This document shows positions 35,443-43,523 of a stretch of DNA of 51,167 nt, piece by piece. How positions within the stretch are numbered: the stretch's first letter is position 1; each line of letters opens with the position of its first letter. The position numbers and the translations under genes were made by a program. The notes under the pieces were generated by a model, which was given only the letters and a program-made list of their open reading frames with translations, did no database searches and was not told the DNA's origin. This DNA is from Bacillota bacterium (lineage in GTDB: Bacteria; Bacillota; Clostridia; Lachnospirales; Lachnospiraceae), in NCBI GenBank assembly GCA_023411555.1, contig JAEYOQ010000054.1, positions 1 to 51,167 of the forward strand, in the 5' to 3' direction.

Positions 35443-35575
35443 TTGCACAAAGAAAAGCCCCAGCATTAAGAAAAAATTAAGATTTTACCGCTTGATAATG
35501 ATAGAGCAATGAGCTATTATAGACCTGATTTATTAGTAATCTGTGATTTTACTAATCGGCGTTTATGGAGGCTTT

Positions 35576-37456
35576 ATGAAAAAGTTAAAAGGTATTATCG
35601 GATCCCCATATTTTGTGATCTTCCTTTTTGTATTTAAGATGATGGTGTACTATTCTTTGATTAAGGTGAATCGCATGGAGATTGTCATGATTGTTCTTAG
35701 TCTAATCGTATGGGGGACCATTTTTATTTGTTTTGGAAGAAGTGGGCTGAAACGTAAGTCAGCGATTTTCTTAACAGTTTATTTTTTGCTAAGTCTACTG
35801 ATGTTTGCAGATACCATGTATTATAATTACTATAATCAAACTGTATCCATCCGTCAGCTCTGGCAAGCGAAGAGTGTTACCGCAGTTCCTAAGAGCTTTA
35901 TTGCTACCCTGATACCAGCGAGCTTTCTGCTGTTTTTAGATATTCCTTTTGCTTATTATAGCTTTAAGAAATATTCGACAAAGGAAATTCTTCAGAGACT
36001 TTATAACTGGAGAAAGTTAAAATATGTTTTGTATGTCATGACTGCTGTGATTATCACCCTGATTGTTAATCCTTTTCATTCAGCAGCGATTGAGCGCGTT
36101 AATAGCATGGAGTTCTTTACCGCCCATGTTACCGATATCTATGAAACTATTTCTGATAATTTAAGTCAGGGAAAGATGGAGCAGGAGGAGATCCTTGATG
36201 TATTGGAAGAGGTGACGCCTGTGATTAAGCTACCTAAGTATAATGGAATAGGAGAGGGAAAGAACCTGATTGTAATCCAGTTGGAGGCAGTTCAAGATTT
36301 TGTGATTGGGGCTGAATACAATGGTCAGGAGATTACGCCGAATATGAACCGTCTTGTAGAAGGAAATACCCTATATTATGATCATTATTATACCAATGTA
36401 GGCAAGGGGAATACATCGGATGCGGAATTCTCCAGTATGAACAGTCTGTACCCGGTGGAAGATGGTGAGAGCTATCGCTTGTTCCAGGATAATACCTTTC
36501 ATGGATTACCCTGGCTGATGCGTGAGAAGGGATACTATGCATTTGCTATCCATGGCTTCGAGGGAAGCTTCTGGAATAGGGAGTACGCTTATCCGAACCA
36601 GGGCTTTCAGAATTTTTATAGCATGGAGGACCTGAACCAGGATGAAATCATCGGAATGGGAATATCGGATAAATCCATGTTTCGCCAGCTGGTAGAGATA
36701 TTAAGGCAGCAGACAACGCCGTTTTTCACATTTGCCATTACCCTATCCAATCACCATCCCTTTGATATCGATGACCAGTATCGGACCATGACATTGAAGG
36801 AAGAGGATCAGGACACTAAGTTTGGAAATTATCTGCAATCCGTACATTATACAGATGAAGCAATTGGTCAGCTGATTGCTGACCTTAAGGCTGCAGGGCT
36901 TTATGAGAACACAGTAATTGCCCTTTATGGCGACCATCACGGTTTGAACTGTGGGATGGACGAGATTACGGATCAGATGAATGCTTTTATTGGAAGGACC
37001 TATGATTATGACGAGATGTTGAATGTACCCTTAATCATCCATGTACCGGGTAGCGGAGTTAATCAGACCATATCGACAACAGGCGGACAGGTAGACTTCA
37101 TGCCCACCATTGCTAATGTTATGGGATTAAGCTTGGATCAGACCTTTACCGTAGGTCAGGATTTATCCAATGCAACGGATGGTTTTGTTGCGTTTACAAC
37201 GTATCTGTTTGAGGGGTCCTTTGCGACGAATGATATTATTTTTGAGATTTCCAGGGAGGGTATCTTTGAGGGCAGCCGTGCCTGGAAGATAGGAACTAAC
37301 GAGGTTGTGGATGCAGCTTTGTATCGAGCAGAGTATGATAAGGCCATCTTGCTTAAGACGACCTCAAAGGAGATTCTGGAGCAAAATCTGATCGCTGAAT
37401 TTATCACCCATGGCGTACCGGCTGCAGACTCTATGCAAGAGGAGCCAATTGACTAG
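35576..37456 (+). CDS. LTA synthase-family (sulfatase-like) membrane protein
   Basis: 626 residues. About five N-terminal membrane helices (1-200), then an extracellular sulfatase-fold domain (about 210-560). Expected LtaS residues: E237 in QLEAVQDF, T280 nucleophile in GKGNTSDAEF, and D453/H454 in YGDHHG. Family members transfer glycerol-phosphate from phosphatidylglycerol to build lipoteichoic acid or related polymers. The start at 35576 follows TGGAGG. A frame from 35543 lies upstream of that site. Only one copy is seen here, so I cannot tell if it is LTA synthase or primase. Confidence 0.92.
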   Translation: MKKLKGIIGSPYFVIFLFVFKMMVYYSLIKVNRMEIVMIVLSLIVWGTIFICFGRSGLKRKSAIFLTVYFLLSLLMFADTMYYNYYNQTVSIRQLWQAKSVTAVPKSFIATLIPASFLLFLDIPFAYYSFKKYSTKEILQRLYNWRKLKYVLYVMTAVIITLIVNPFHSAAIERVNSMEFFTAHVTDIYETISDNLSQGKMEQEEILDVLEEVTPVIKLPKYNGIGEGKNLIVIQLEAVQDFVIGAEYNGQEITPNMNRLVEGNTLYYDHYYTNVGKGNTSDAEFSSMNSLYPVEDGESYRLFQDNTFHGLPWLMREKGYYAFAIHGFEGSFWNREYAYPNQGFQNFYSMEDLNQDEIIGMGISDKSMFRQLVEILRQQTTPFFTFAITLSNHHPFDIDDQYRTMTLKEEDQDTKFGNYLQSVHYTDEAIGQLIADLKAAGLYENTVIALYGDHHGLNCGMDEITDQMNAFIGRTYDYDEMLNVPLIIHVPGSGVNQTISTTGGQVDFMPTIANVMGLSLDQTFTVGQDLSNATDGFVAFTTYLFEGSFATNDIIFEISREGIFEGSRAWKIGTNEVVDAALYRAEYDKAILLKTTSKEILEQNLIAEFITHGVPAADSMQEEPID

Positions 37457-37492
37457 AGTATCACAGGATTTATATAGGACATAAGGAGGCTT

Positions 37493-37536
37493 CTGGCTGC
37501 CATAGAATGAAGGAGATTTCATTCATGGCAGCTTTC
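37493..37536 (+). terminator. Terminator hairpin
   Basis: GGCTGCCAT..AATGAA pairs with TTTCATTCATGGCAGCT, then TTTCTTG. Ends the LTA-synthase-like gene. Confidence 0.85.
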
Positions 37537-37615
37537 TTGTCTTATACGAGTAAAGCCTGTAAAAGTACCAGTAGGCTAGAGCTTTGTTCCTTTTCTTGAG
37601 AGCTTATTATTTTTC

Positions 37616-37680
37616 TTGACAAAAAGATAAATTTATCATAATGTATAAATAAACATAAATAAGTATAAATATAAATTAAA
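37616..37680 (+). promoter_or_regulatory. argF promoter with ArgR-box-like repeats
   Basis: TTGACA (37616-37621) is followed by CATAAT (37637-37642, 15-nt spacer) and then the AT-rich array TATAAATAAACATAAATAAG and TATAAATATAAATT. ArgR/AhrC operators are AT-rich imperfect palindromes near TNTGNATWWWWATNCANA. The array falls where a repressor would block argF. The operator call is inference. Confidence 0.4.
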
Positions 37681-37724
37681 TCGATTGCTTTTAGCTGTAT
37701 GAGGACAGCGGATAGGAGGATATT

Positions 37725-38660
37725 ATGAATTTAAAAGGACGCAGTTTATTAACCTTGAAGGATTTTGCCCCGGAGGAGATTGAATATCTTATTGATTTGG
37801 CAGCAGAGTTGAAGGCGAAGAAAAAGAAGGGTATCACCGGTAATAGTCTGAAAGGCAAGAACATTGCCTTGATATTTGAGAAGCCCTCCACCAGGACTCG
37901 TTGTGCATTTACCGTGGGATGCGTGGACGAGGGAGGACATCCGGAGTACTTAGGTAAGAATGATATACAGTTGGGGCATAAGGAGAGCATAGAGGATACG
38001 GCCAGGGTTCTCGGAAGGATGTTTGATGGAATCGAATTTCGTGGCTTTGCTCAGGAGACAGTGGAAAAGCTAGCTAAGTACAGTGGCGTTCCGGTTTGGA
38101 ACGGCTTAACTGATGTGGATCATCCTACGCAAATTCTTGCAGACTTCTTGACTTTAAAAGAGCATTTTGGTAAGCTTAAAGGATTAAAGCTGGTTTTTGT
38201 GGGTGATGGTCGTAACAATATGGCCAATGCCCTAATGATAGGCGCATCAAAGATGGGAATAGATTTTACGATACTGGCCCCCAAGGAGCTGTGGCCTGAG
38301 AAGAAGCTTGTGTCTGTCTGTGAGGAATATGCGAAGGCAGCTGATAGTAAGATCGTCATCTCGGATGAGCTTAGTGCAGTTGAGGGTGCGGATGCGATTT
38401 ACACCGACGTATGGTGCTCAATGGGCGAGGAAGATAAGGCAGCAGAACGTATAAAGCTCTTACAGCCATATCAGGTAAATGATGACTTATTTGCACTAAC
38501 CAAGAAATCAAGTACAATATTTCTTCATTGCCTACCTGCCGTAAAAGGCAAGGAGGTTACTGAGAAGTTATTTGAGCGTCATGCTGATGTAGTATTTGAC
38601 GAAGCAGAGAACCGTATGCATACCATCAAAGCAGTAATGGTTGCCACGTTAGGAGATTAG
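37725..38660 (+). CDS. argF: Ornithine carbamoyltransferase
   Basis: 311 residues. The carbamoyl phosphate motif STRTR (55-59), HPTQ, ornithine-loop region and C-terminal HCLPA (about 271-275) are present; the chain ends in MHTIKAVMVATLGD. It makes citrulline from ornithine and carbamoyl phosphate. It stands alone, with no arc or arg genes nearby, so biosynthetic versus catabolic use cannot be settled, though the upstream operator-like repeats favour biosynthesis. AGGAGGATATT precedes the start. A GC-rich hairpin (38667-38692) follows it. Confidence 0.96.
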   Translation: MNLKGRSLLTLKDFAPEEIEYLIDLAAELKAKKKKGITGNSLKGKNIALIFEKPSTRTRCAFTVGCVDEGGHPEYLGKNDIQLGHKESIEDTARVLGRMFDGIEFRGFAQETVEKLAKYSGVPVWNGLTDVDHPTQILADFLTLKEHFGKLKGLKLVFVGDGRNNMANALMIGASKMGIDFTILAPKELWPEKKLVSVCEEYAKAADSKIVISDELSAVEGADAIYTDVWCSMGEEDKAAERIKLLQPYQVNDDLFALTKKSSTIFLHCLPAVKGKEVTEKLFERHADVVFDEAENRMHTIKAVMVATLGD

Positions 38661-38717
38661 ATAGACCCGGCATGTGTTTTGCTATGCCAGGGTAGTTAGA
38701 AAGGCATGGTTATTAAC

Positions 38718-39014
38718 ATGAACAAATTCAAGAAGCAATTAGAACAACACTTATCGGGGAATAATAAAATCAATATCATTGATTTTATTAATACTATCGT
38801 GGGAATTGTTCTAATTATTTCTCTGATACTGATCTTTCAAAATCCTGCAAACCGTTATGCTATTTTGGCTGCTTGTATATCCGGTGGATTAGTGAATGTA
38901 ATAAACGGAGTAAAACAGATGAAGGACCCGAAGCGAAAGACGACGGGCTTAACCTTTATAATGATGGGAGTCATAGTCATAGTACTTGGCTTTGCTATTA
39001 TTCAGATGGTATAA
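38718..39014 (+). CDS. Small integral membrane protein, unknown
   Basis: 98 residues with three predicted membrane helices (about 24-44, 49-66, 76-98) after a short charged N-terminus (MNKFKKQLEQHLSGNN). No catalytic motif; I do not recognise a family with confidence. Start 38718 has AGAAAGG 13 nt upstream; the ATG at 38706 lies too close to that site. It ends 26 nt before the next small gene; both lie between argF and coaX and may be cotranscribed. Confidence 0.7.
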   Translation: MNKFKKQLEQHLSGNNKINIIDFINTIVGIVLIISLILIFQNPANRYAILAACISGGLVNVINGVKQMKDPKRKTTGLTFIMMGVIVIVLGFAIIQMV

Positions 39015-39040
39015 TAGAAGGTTGTCATGGAGGATTTAAT

Positions 39041-39382
39041 ATGTATCAGGATAAGGTGGTTTTATGCGCGAGCAGTGCATATGAGAAGAAGTTCTGGCTA
39101 AACGAGGATTTTCAGTCGTTACCAGACCAGATAAAGCAAGAGCTAAAGATAATGTGTGTGCTTTTTACCGAGGATATCGGAGGTATCCTTTCCCTGGAAT
39201 TTGAAGAGGATGGTACGCTGATTATGCGTGTTGACTCGGATGAAACTGACTATCTATATGATGAGATTGGCAGCGTCTTAAAGATTAAGCAGCTTCAAAG
39301 AGAGAAAGCAGAGCTTTTGGAGGCATTAGAGCTTTATTATAAGGTGTTCTTTCTTGGGGAGGATGCTTCTGATCTCTTATAG
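39041..39382 (+). CDS. DUF6145-like small protein (Lachnospiraceae)
   Basis: 113 residues, soluble, acidic. It begins MYQDKVVLCASSAYEKKFWLNEDF and contains QIKQELKIMCVLFTEDIGG, a pattern I associate with the Lachnospiraceae DUF6145 group; function unknown. The start at 39041 is set by GGAGG in CATGGAGGATTTAAT. A longer open frame from 38873 is an overlap with the membrane protein gene. It precedes coaX by 53 nt. Confidence 0.7.
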   Translation: MYQDKVVLCASSAYEKKFWLNEDFQSLPDQIKQELKIMCVLFTEDIGGILSLEFEEDGTLIMRVDSDETDYLYDEIGSVLKIKQLQREKAELLEALELYYKVFFLGEDASDLL

Positions 39383-39435
39383 CAAAACTTGCACCAATGC
39401 TTTGACCTTAGGAATGTGTTCAGGAGGATATTAAT

Positions 39436-40209
39436 ATGTTATTAGTAATCGATGTTGGTAATACGAATATTACCTTAGGTGTATTTAAAGAAAATGATAT
39501 GAGGGCGAGCTTTCGTTTGACTACCAAAACGGCTCGAACCTCTGATGAATATGGCTTAGTCATATCTGATTTGCTTAAGGCTAGAAATCTTAAGATAGAG
39601 GAGATTAGAGCGGTAGTTATAGCCAGTGTGGTACCACAGATCATGTATTCCCTGAACTCGGGAATAATTAAATATCTGGGTATTACTCCTTTGATTGTTG
39701 GTGCAGGAACAAAAACCGGGATTAAAATCGGCACAACGAATCCAAAGGAGCTTGGTGCAGACCGTGTAGTAGATGCAGTTGCTGCATACGAGATCTACGG
39801 TGGACCGGTATTAGTCATTGATTTCGGTACAGCAATTACCTATGATTTGATTACAGCAGATGGTAGTATCATTGCTGCAGTGACTTGTCCGGGACTTAGA
39901 ATCGCTGCAAATGCATTATGGAATGACACTGCTAAGCTTCCTGAGATTGAGATTGCCATGCCGGACACCATCCTTGCCAAGGATACCGTAACAAGTATGC
40001 AAGCAGGACTGGTCTTTGGCTGCATCGGCCAGACCGAATATATTGTTCGGAGAATGCTTAAGGAGGCAGGCATTGATAAATGTAGAGTCATAGCAACTGG
40101 TGGCCTTGGTAAGATAATATCGGAAGCAACAGATATCATCGAGGTTTATGACCCTAATCTGACATTAAAAGGTCTTAAGATTATCAGTGATAAGAACAAG
40201 GGCCGCTAA
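39436..40209 (+). CDS. coaX: Type III pantothenate kinase
   Basis: 257 residues. ASKHA-type motifs: DVGNTNITLG (6-15), GADRVVDAVAAYE, DFGTAITYDLI, and the central NP.ELGADR region. It phosphorylates pantothenate, the first step of CoA synthesis, and needs a monovalent cation. CAGGAGGATATT precedes the start. dusB follows 21 nt later. Confidence 0.95.
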   Translation: MLLVIDVGNTNITLGVFKENDMRASFRLTTKTARTSDEYGLVISDLLKARNLKIEEIRAVVIASVVPQIMYSLNSGIIKYLGITPLIVGAGTKTGIKIGTTNPKELGADRVVDAVAAYEIYGGPVLVIDFGTAITYDLITADGSIIAAVTCPGLRIAANALWNDTAKLPEIEIAMPDTILAKDTVTSMQAGLVFGCIGQTEYIVRRMLKEAGIDKCRVIATGGLGKIISEATDIIEVYDPNLTLKGLKIISDKNKGR

Positions 40210-40230
40210 GAAACTAATTCAAAAGAAAGA

Positions 40231-41229
40231 ATGGATATTAGAATGAGTGTTCAGATAGGAAATGTGAGTATTAAAGGAAATCTATTATTAGGACCCATGG
40301 CAGGAGTAACCGACCTGCCATTTCGTTTACTCTGTAAGGAGCAAGGAGCTGATCTCGTCTATACAGAGATGGTCAGTGCCAAAGGTGTCCAATATAACAA
40401 TAAGAATACAGAGCAGCTTCTCCAGATTGCCGAGGAGGAGCGTCCGGTTGCTCTTCAGCTATTTGGAGCGGATCCGGATATTCTTAGGGATACATCAAGG
40501 AGGTTAGAACATCGTAATTTTGATATCCTTGATATCAATATGGGGTGCCCGGTGCCAAAGGTGGTAAATAACGGAGAGGGCTCTGCTCTGATGAAGAGGC
40601 CGGACTTGATTGGGGAGATTGTCCGTAAGGTGGCTACAGGATATTCTAAGCCAGTTACAGTAAAGATACGAAAAGGCTTTAATGAGGACTGCATCAACGC
40701 AGTAGAGGTAGCAAGGATTGCTGAGGAGAATGGTGCGGCCGCAATCGCTGTTCACGCCAGAACCAGAGACCAGTTCTACAGTGGAAAGGCAGACTGGGAT
40801 GTAATCCGCCAGGTAAAGGAAGCAGTCAAGATACCGGTCATCGGTAGCGGCGATATCTTCACTCCTCTGGATGCAAAAGCGATGCTAGTGCAGACCGGCT
40901 GTGATGCACTTATGATGGCAAGAGGTACCCGTGGCAATCCTTGGCTCTTCGCCCAGATCAAGGAATATCTAAAGACAGGCATCCTTCTTGAGAAGCCTAG
41001 CTTTGAGGAGGTTCACAAAATGATTCTTCGCCACGCGGGCATGCTGGCTGATTATAAGGGGGAAGGCATTGGAATTAGGGAGATGCGTAAGCAGGTTGCT
41101 TGGTATACCACCGGATATCCCGGTTCGTCTAAGCTTAGGAATCAGGTAAACGAGATTGAAACTATGGATGATCTAAGAAGTTTGCTGGAGAGTTATCAGA
41201 ATATTGTAGAAAATAACCAAATGAAGTAA
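40231..41229 (+). CDS. dusB: tRNA-dihydrouridine synthase (DusB type)
   Basis: 332 residues. FMN-binding TIM barrel: LLGPMAGVTDLPFR near the start, catalytic C106 in NMGCPVPKVV, KIRKGFN, HARTRDQFYSGKADW and ARGTRGNPWLF. It reduces uridines in tRNA. Two starts are possible, 40231 or 40243 (four residues apart); 40243 matches family starts and has GGA 7 nt upstream. It sits next to coaX, a frequent pairing in clostridia. Confidence 0.95.
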   Translation: MDIRMSVQIGNVSIKGNLLLGPMAGVTDLPFRLLCKEQGADLVYTEMVSAKGVQYNNKNTEQLLQIAEEERPVALQLFGADPDILRDTSRRLEHRNFDILDINMGCPVPKVVNNGEGSALMKRPDLIGEIVRKVATGYSKPVTVKIRKGFNEDCINAVEVARIAEENGAAAIAVHARTRDQFYSGKADWDVIRQVKEAVKIPVIGSGDIFTPLDAKAMLVQTGCDALMMARGTRGNPWLFAQIKEYLKTGILLEKPSFEEVHKMILRHAGMLADYKGEGIGIREMRKQVAWYTTGYPGSSKLRNQVNEIETMDDLRSLLESYQNIVENNQMK

Positions 41230-41288
41230 CGTTGTGGCCTTATATTATATATAATAGTAACAAAACTTTAGAATTCTGTAAAAAGAGG

Positions 41289-41316
41289 TTGATTTTTTTA
41301 AAAATTAGTTTATAGT
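41289..41316 (+). promoter_or_regulatory. Promoter for asd
   Basis: TTGATT, 16 nt, TATAGT. The transcript would start near 41323, 50 nt before the start codon. Confidence 0.6.
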
Positions 41317-41372
41317 ATACTTACAACAAAGACAGATGTATGCCATACGAGAACATATTTGGAGGATTTGAG

Positions 41373-42455
41373 ATGGATAAATTAAAAGTGGGTATCCTTG
41401 GAGGAACCGGAATGGTTGGGCAGCGTTTTATTTCCCTGTTAGAAAACCATCCCTGGTTTGAGGTCGTTACAGTTGCAGCCAGTCCAAGAAGTGCCGGAAA
41501 GACATACGAAGAAGCAGTCGGTGACCGTTGGAAGATGGCAACACCCATGCCAGATAGTGTAAAAAAATTAATCGTAATGAATGTAAACGATGTAGAGGCT
41601 GTGAGCGCAAGCGTTGATTTTGTCTTCAGTGCTGTTGATATGACGAAGGACGAGATAAAGGCGATTGAAGAGGCATATGCGAAGGCTGAGACTCCCGTAG
41701 TATCTAACAATAGTGCCCATAGATGGACTCCTGATGTTCCAATGGTGGTTCCCGAGTTGAACCCGGAGCACCTTGAGGTGATCGCAGCGCAAAAGAAGCG
41801 TCTGGGTACAGAAAAGGGCTTTATAGTAGTTAAGCCCAATTGCTCTATTCAAAGCTATACACCTGCGCTTCATGCATTGCGCCAGTTTGGCATCAAGCTG
41901 GTGGTCGCCACAACCTATCAGGCGATATCCGGAGCTGGCAAGAATTTTGCTGATTGGCCGGAGATGATAGATAATGTAATACCCTATATTGGTGGTGAAG
42001 AAGAGAAGAGTGAGCAGGAGCCGCTTCGTATCTGGGGAAAGGTAGTGGATGGTCAGATTGTAAAGGCCGAAGGACCGATGATTACCACACAGTGTATCCG
42101 TGTTCCGGTAACCGATGGACACACAGCAGCGGTTTTCGTTGACTTTGAGAACAAACCGACCAAAGAAGATATTTTAAAAGCATGGGCTGAGTTTAAAGGA
42201 GTTCCTCAGGAGCTTGATTTACCGAGTGCTCCCAAGCAGTTCATAAAATATTTTGAAGAGGATAACCGTCCGCAAGCAAAACTAGATCGTGATTATGAAA
42301 ATGGTATGGGAGTATGCTTCGGCAGGCTCCGTGAGGATAGAGTATTTGATTACAAGTTTGTAGGCTTATCACACAACACCGTTCGAGGTGCTGCCGGCGG
42401 TGCTGTTTTAATCGCAGAATTATTGAAAGCACAGGGGTACATCACAGCAAAATAA
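41373..42455 (+). CDS. asd: Aspartate-semialdehyde dehydrogenase
   Basis: 360 residues, the longer fungal/archaeal-type Asd. GILGGTGMVGQRF at the N-terminus binds NADP, C157 in VKPNCSIQSY is the nucleophile, and GQIVKAEGPMITTQCIRVPV plus NTVRGAAGGAV complete the family pattern. It makes aspartate semialdehyde for lysine, threonine, methionine and diaminopimelate. The start at 41373 is behind GGAGG; the frame from 41340 has no site. It has its own promoter and terminator. Confidence 0.96.
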   Translation: MDKLKVGILGGTGMVGQRFISLLENHPWFEVVTVAASPRSAGKTYEEAVGDRWKMATPMPDSVKKLIVMNVNDVEAVSASVDFVFSAVDMTKDEIKAIEEAYAKAETPVVSNNSAHRWTPDVPMVVPELNPEHLEVIAAQKKRLGTEKGFIVVKPNCSIQSYTPALHALRQFGIKLVVATTYQAISGAGKNFADWPEMIDNVIPYIGGEEEKSEQEPLRIWGKVVDGQIVKAEGPMITTQCIRVPVTDGHTAAVFVDFENKPTKEDILKAWAEFKGVPQELDLPSAPKQFIKYFEEDNRPQAKLDRDYENGMGVCFGRLREDRVFDYKFVGLSHNTVRGAAGGAVLIAELLKAQGYITAK

Positions 42456-42541
42456 TAGTTGATTACTGCGCTCGTCGCATTCATATATAAAGCTTTAGAA
42501 AGCTAGGATAGTAAGAAGCCTTAAGTAATTCTCATAAAAGC

Positions 42542-42583
42542 AGGACCCCCTTGGATGAAAGTATCTAAGGGGGCCCTCTATTT
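42542..42583. terminator. Terminator between asd and minus-strand gene
   Basis: AGGACCCCCTTGGAT pairs with ATCTAAGGGGGCCCT (one mismatch), then a T-containing tail. Convergent with the gene at 42615. Confidence 0.8.
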
Positions 42584-42614
42584 TGAGAGTTTTTATTATC
42601 TATAATTAGGTCAA

Positions 42615-43316
42615 TTACTCATTGTAAAGCATTCGGAGAAACTCCGCTGCATTTTCCTTGTTTCCTGCATTGACTAAGATACCGAGAACATAAGGATCGG
42701 TATTATTGGCATTCTCAGAAAAAAGCTTTGTGTCAGTAAGGTAGATACCGTAGACATTCTTTTCTGGGACCTCCTCGGTGTCGGAGATAAAGACATAATC
42801 AGCAAGACCGGTATAGAGGTCGGTAGGCAGCTGATTAGATATTTTTTCGAAATATCCAGCATAGACATATCCCTTAAAGGTAGATTCTGGTGCGATGATT
42901 ACATCGACCTCACCTGCGGCAATATAGGTAGTCAATGCCTGCTGCATAGCCATTGCGTATTCGTCTTCAGATTTCAGATAGAAGTTATAATTAAGCTGTA
43001 TTTCTTCTGTCTCGAGATTTAAGCCCAGATATTCGGTTGTATTGATGCTATACTGATTCCAAACCTCTTCCGAGATGGTATTATTAATAACCGCTACATA
43101 GAGCTGATTTTCTACATTCGGTGTGATGATCTCGTAGATAATATAGGATATTAGAGCAATCACGCCTATAATGACAGCAGCATGGATGCGATAATATTCC
43201 CAGAGATAGGATAGCTTATCCTGGAAGGACATTTCCTTGAGTTTTTGCTTCTCTGTTAGCTTCTGTCTGGGTTGATAAATAACTGCATCTTCATCTAGCC
43301 TAGTTTCTTTTGGCAT
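42615..43316 (-). CDS. Membrane-anchored extracytoplasmic protein, unknown
   Basis: 233 residues. A charged cytoplasmic N-terminus (about 1-50, MPKETRLDEDAVIYQPRQKL...) is followed by one membrane helix (about 52-68, AAVIIGVIALISYIIY) and an extracytoplasmic domain. The outer part has an ABC substrate-binding-like look (EVDVIIAPESTFKGYVYAGYFEKI), but this is weak. The start at 43316 follows GCGAGG; a longer frame to 43376 is not supported. A 13-bp inverted repeat overlaps its probable promoter. It is transcribed in the same direction as the gene at 43524, but a hairpin separates them. Confidence 0.75.
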   Translation of the reverse strand: MPKETRLDEDAVIYQPRQKLTEKQKLKEMSFQDKLSYLWEYYRIHAAVIIGVIALISYIIYEIITPNVENQLYVAVINNTISEEVWNQYSINTTEYLGLNLETEEIQLNYNFYLKSEDEYAMAMQQALTTYIAAGEVDVIIAPESTFKGYVYAGYFEKISNQLPTDLYTGLADYVFISDTEEVPEKNVYGIYLTDTKLFSENANNTDPYVLGILVNAGNKENAAEFLRMLYNE

Positions 43317-43341
43317 AACTAAAACCTCGCTTATATACCGT

Positions 43342-43379
43342 AATATGTTATACTTTGACTTACCATAGTGTAACATATT
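43342..43379 (-). promoter_or_regulatory. Inverted repeat over the promoter of the 42615-43316 gene
   Basis: AATATGTTATACT (43342-43354) and AGTGTAACATATT (43367-43379) form a dyad of two 13-nt arms with one mismatch and a 12-nt centre. On the minus strand the arms contain TTACAC and TATAAC, possible -35 and -10 boxes 15 nt apart. The arrangement looks like a repressor operator; an RNA hairpin is an alternative. Confidence 0.5.
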
Positions 43380-43441
43380 TATACAAAGAAAAAAAGAAAT
43401 TAATTATTAAATATATCTTAAATAAAAGTCTTCCTAGGCTT

Positions 43442-43494
43442 ATAAATAGCCACTTTCCATACAGAAAGGACTGCATGGTAAAGTGGCTATTTAT
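43442..43494 (-). terminator. Terminator-like hairpin after the 43524-45035 gene
   Basis: ATAAATAGCCACTTT pairs perfectly with AAAGTGGCTATTTAT (15 bp) plus a short CCAT/ATGG extension. The T-rich tail is within the stem. Confidence 0.75.
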
Positions 43495-43523
43495 CCGTAT
43501 TCTTCGGTTAATCGGAATATGTG

